64,000 nucleotides of DNA. Source: Rhodococcus koreensis (lineage in GTDB: Bacteria; Actinomycetota; Actinomycetes; Mycobacteriales; Mycobacteriaceae). This document shows, in pieces, positions 62,031 to 64,000 of the stretch. How positions within the stretch are numbered: the stretch's first letter is position 1; every line of letters begins with the position of its first letter. Position numbers and translations under genes: made by a program. The notes under the pieces were generated by a model, which saw only the letters and a program-made list of their open reading frames with translations, had not been told where the DNA came from and made no database searches. The DNA lies in NCBI RefSeq assembly GCF_900105905.1, contig NZ_FNSV01000005.1, forward strand, positions 4,526,001-4,590,000. Reading direction: 5' to 3'.

Positions 62031-62498
62031 ATGGAGCGCTATCTGACGATCGTCACGGCGGTCGGCGCCGGCGTGGTGGGCGGGGTGATGTTCGCGTTCT
62101 CCACGTTCATCATGACCGGGCTCGGTCGCCTGGATCCGGCCCAGGGCATCTCGGCGATGCAGGCGATCAACCGCGAGGCGCCGAACTTCTGGTTCATGAC
62201 GGCGCTGTTCGGCACCGCGCTGACGTCGATCGCGCTCGCGATCGTCAGTGTGGTGCGGCACGACGGTTCGGCCGTCTACGCGGTGATCGCGTGCGCGCTG
62301 TATCTCGTGGGAATCGTCCTGACCATCGTCTACCACGTGCCGCACAACAACGCGCTGGACGCGATCGATCCCTACGCGACGGGCTCGGCGGACTTCTGGC
62401 GCGACTACGTGTCGGGCTGGACCGGGTGGAACCACGTGCGCACCGTCAGCGCCATCGCGGCGTCCGCAGTGCTCACGTGGTCCGCGACCCGTGGTTGA
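62031..62498 (+). CDS. DUF1772 (anthrone oxygenase-like) membrane protein
   Basis: 155 residues, four hydrophobic helices. The DUF1772 pattern is present: VVGGVMFAFSTFIMTGLGRLDPAQGISAMQAINREAPN, TIVYHVPHNNALDAIDP, and WTGWNHVRTVSAIAA. ATG at 62031, 2 bp after the NmrA-like gene. Pairing of an NmrA-like protein with DUF1772 under an AraC regulator suggests a small redox or aromatic-compound response unit; this is inference. Confidence 0.88.
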   Translation: MERYLTIVTAVGAGVVGGVMFAFSTFIMTGLGRLDPAQGISAMQAINREAPNFWFMTALFGTALTSIALAIVSVVRHDGSAVYAVIACALYLVGIVLTIVYHVPHNNALDAIDPYATGSADFWRDYVSGWTGWNHVRTVSAIAASAVLTWSATRG

Positions 62499-62509
62499 GA
62501 GTCCGGGAC

Positions 62510-63220
62510 CTACGAGGGCGGCAGGATGTCGGTCTGCGCCGGGACCTCGTCCTGCTTCAACAGGCCGACGGGGCAGCTGACGCCGGTCGCGTGCACGGGG
62601 CAGTATCCGCCGGGGTTCTTCGCGAGGTACTGCTGGTGGTAGTCCTCGGCGTAGTAGAACTGCGTGAGCGGCGCGATCTCCGTGGTGATCGCGCCGTACC
62701 CGGCTTCGGCGAGCCGCTTCTCGAAGGCCTCACCGGTGGCCTCGGCGATCTCCACCTGCTGTTCGTCGATGGTGTAGATGGCCGAACGGTACTGCGTTCC
62801 CTGATCGTTGCCCTGCCGCATACCCTGCGTGGGATCGTGGTTCTCCCAGAACTCCTTGAGGATCTCGGCGTAGGAGATCACCTTCGGATCGAAGACCACG
62901 AGCACCGCCTCGGTGTGCCCGGTGCGTCCCGAGCAGGTCTCCTCGTAGGTGGGGTTCGGCGTGTAACCGCCTGCGTACCCCACCGCGGTGGTGTAGACGC
63001 CGTCGAGTTGCCAGAACTCCTTCTCGGCGCCCCAGAAACATCCCATGCCCAGCACCGCGGTCTGCATGCCCTCGGGGAACGGGGGTTTCAGGGGGTGACC
63101 GTTGACGAAGTGCGTCGCCGGAACCGGGATCGGCTGACTACGTCCGGGGAGGGCGTCCTCAGCGGTGACCATCACGGACTTAGCGGCTGCTCGACCCAGA
63201 AGCTCGTCGTACCAAGACAT
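62510..63220 (-). CDS. msrA: Peptide methionine sulfoxide reductase MsrA
   Basis: Reduces methionine-S-sulfoxide in proteins. 236 residues. Catalytic Cys in GMGCFWGAE near residue 61, then GYAGGYTPNPTYEETCSGRTGHTEAV, WENHDPTQGMRQGNDQGTQYRSAIY, and a C-terminal GGYCPVHATGVSCPVG holding resolving Cys residues. ATG at 63220 gives the longer N terminus typical of actinobacterial MsrA but overlaps the upstream gene by 41 bp; ATG at 63172 would avoid it. Neither has a clear ribosome binding site. Confidence 0.95.
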   Translation of the reverse strand: MSWYDELLGRAAAKSVMVTAEDALPGRSQPIPVPATHFVNGHPLKPPFPEGMQTAVLGMGCFWGAEKEFWQLDGVYTTAVGYAGGYTPNPTYEETCSGRTGHTEAVLVVFDPKVISYAEILKEFWENHDPTQGMRQGNDQGTQYRSAIYTIDEQQVEIAEATGEAFEKRLAEAGYGAITTEIAPLTQFYYAEDYHQQYLAKNPGGYCPVHATGVSCPVGLLKQDEVPAQTDILPPS

Positions 63221-64000
63221 GGTTCGATGCTACGCGCGGTGCCGGAGTGGTCTCCCGGGCGAGCGCCGACTGCATGCGCATCCGCTCGGCGCGGGCGGTG
63301 ACCCAGCCCGTCGCCGGCACCTCCACCCACCGATAGAGCGCCTCCGACACCAGCGCCGTCACCACCAGAAACGCGATGACGGCCCCGGTCTTGCCGAACG
63401 AGCCGACCGTGTGCTCGTACACCCGATAGAGGATCAGGGTGTGGACGAGGTAGATCGCGTAACTGCGGGTCGCGGTCCACCGCACCACGGCCCAGTGCGC
63501 CGCGGGTCCGTCGTACCGGCCCACCAGCACGACGCACGCGGTGACGACGGCGAACGTCCAGAGGTAGTGATCGCCCGCCCAGTACACGCGGAAGTCGGTG
63601 GCGAGGCGGATCACCTCGACCTGCGCCAGCCCGGCGACGACGATCCACCGGCAGTCCGCGAGCCGCGCCCAGCCGAGGTAGATGATCTGCCCGAGGAACA
63701 CGGCGGGCAGCGTCGCGGCGATCTTCGACAGCATCGGGACCGTGTACGGCTGCGGCACGTACAGGTTGTAGAGCAGGATCAGGGCGCAGATCGAGGCGCC
63801 GGCCATCGGCATCGCGATGGGCAGGGTCCGCAGCACGGGACGCGCGGCGACGCAGGCGAAGTAGAACAGGATCTGCACGGCGAGGGTCCACGTGACCCCC
63901 AGCACCGCGACCTCCGGTTTGAGGAAGAAACCGCCGAGCACGAAACTCAGCGCGGCGTCGACGTTCGACACCCCGTCCTGGCCGCTGAACATGCCGTTGA
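63180..64000 (-). CDS. Acyltransferase 3 family membrane protein, 3' part (5' end outside window)
   Basis: At least 270 residues visible, open to the window edge. About seven hydrophobic helices; GVTWTLAVQILFYFACV matches the conserved W-x-L-x-x-E/Q-x-x-F-Y segment of acyltransferase 3 (OafA-like) proteins, and YAIYLVHTLILY the late conserved helix. Family members O-acylate extracytoplasmic glycans or lipids; substrate unknown. Usual length is about 380 residues, so 100 or more N-terminal residues are missing. It ends inside the msrA 5' region. Confidence 0.85.
   Translation of the reverse strand, partial: NGMFSGQDGVSNVDAALSFVLGGFFLKPEVAVLGVTWTLAVQILFYFACVAARPVLRTLPIAMPMAGASICALILLYNLYVPQPYTVPMLSKIAATLPAVFLGQIIYLGWARLADCRWIVVAGLAQVEVIRLATDFRVYWAGDHYLWTFAVVTACVVLVGRYDGPAAHWAVVRWTATRSYAIYLVHTLILYRVYEHTVGSFGKTGAVIAFLVVTALVSEALYRWVEVPATGWVTARAERMRMQSALARETTPAPRVASNHVLVRRASGSSSR

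Overview
The window is high-GC actinobacterial DNA with many GTG/TTG starts and 4-base start/stop overlaps. It carries the mycolic acid and arabinogalactan locus typical of Mycobacteriales. Gene order closely follows the M. tuberculosis Rv3795-Rv3843 segment, but accessory content (one PE/PPE/EspG set, a lipase maturation factor, a mycolyltransferase with LGFP repeats) points to Rhodococcus, probably the jostii/opacus group. That assignment is inference from content and synteny; nothing was searched.

Layout. 1-2.3 kb: 3' end of an Emb arabinosyltransferase and an AbiEi/DUF559-like gene. 2.3-18.3 kb (mostly minus strand): accD4-pks13-fadD32 (mycolic acid condensation), an F420-type oxidoreductase, a membrane-anchored cutinase-like lipase with a DUF732 lipoprotein, and three tandem antigen 85-type mycolyltransferases, one with LGFP repeats. 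18.6-25.1 kb: glf-glfT2-PAP2 phosphatase-ubiA-aftB, a translationally coupled series making UDP-galactofuranose, galactan, decaprenyl-phosphoryl-arabinose precursor and terminal arabinan. 25.2-30.3 kb: a GT4 glycosyltransferase, a SpoIID-like protein and a divergent LGFP-bearing amidase. 30.3-35.3 kb: HAD hydrolase, two tandem PlsC-type acyltransferases, a putative lipoprotein and an MBL-Rieske fusion. 35.3-36.8 kb: a broken MFS transporter, bacterioferritin and Bfd. 36.9-40.1 kb: serS, an ankyrin protein, a septum-formation-family protein and a small zincin. 40.3-42.6 kb: PE-PPE-EspG. 42.6-46.4 kb: lipase maturation factor, phosphoglycerate mutase-like protein, pheA, a hypothetical. 46.5-52.2 kb: DUF2470, CPBP protein, LCP protein, two paralogous ferritins and a secreted lipase. 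52.2-57.2 kb: DUF5926, GlpQ-like phosphodiesterase, DUF4328 protein, a 456-bp intergenic region with DnaA-box-like repeats and a large membrane protein. 57.2-64 kb: S49 peptidase, LLM oxidoreductase, DUF3303, Rv1733c-like protein, AraC regulator divergent from an NmrA/DUF1772 pair, MsrA, and a truncated acyltransferase 3.

How the parts fit. AccD4, Pks13 and FadD32 make the mycolate; the three mycolyltransferases and the Rv3802c-like lipase act on it in the envelope. Glf, GlfT2, PAP2, UbiA, AftB and Emb build the arabinogalactan to which it is attached. A second theme is iron: Bfd, bacterioferritin, two ferritins and a DUF2470 protein, with recognisable IdeR/DtxR boxes in front of bfd and the DUF2470 gene.

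The most unusual signals are a helically phased series of DnaA-box-like 9-mers at 55.04-55.10 kb, an exact 29-bp repeat used twice inside pks13 linkers together with a 27-nt coding tandem repeat, and an isolated PE-PPE-EspG set without secretion machinery in view. No tRNA, rRNA, CRISPR array or insertion sequence was seen.
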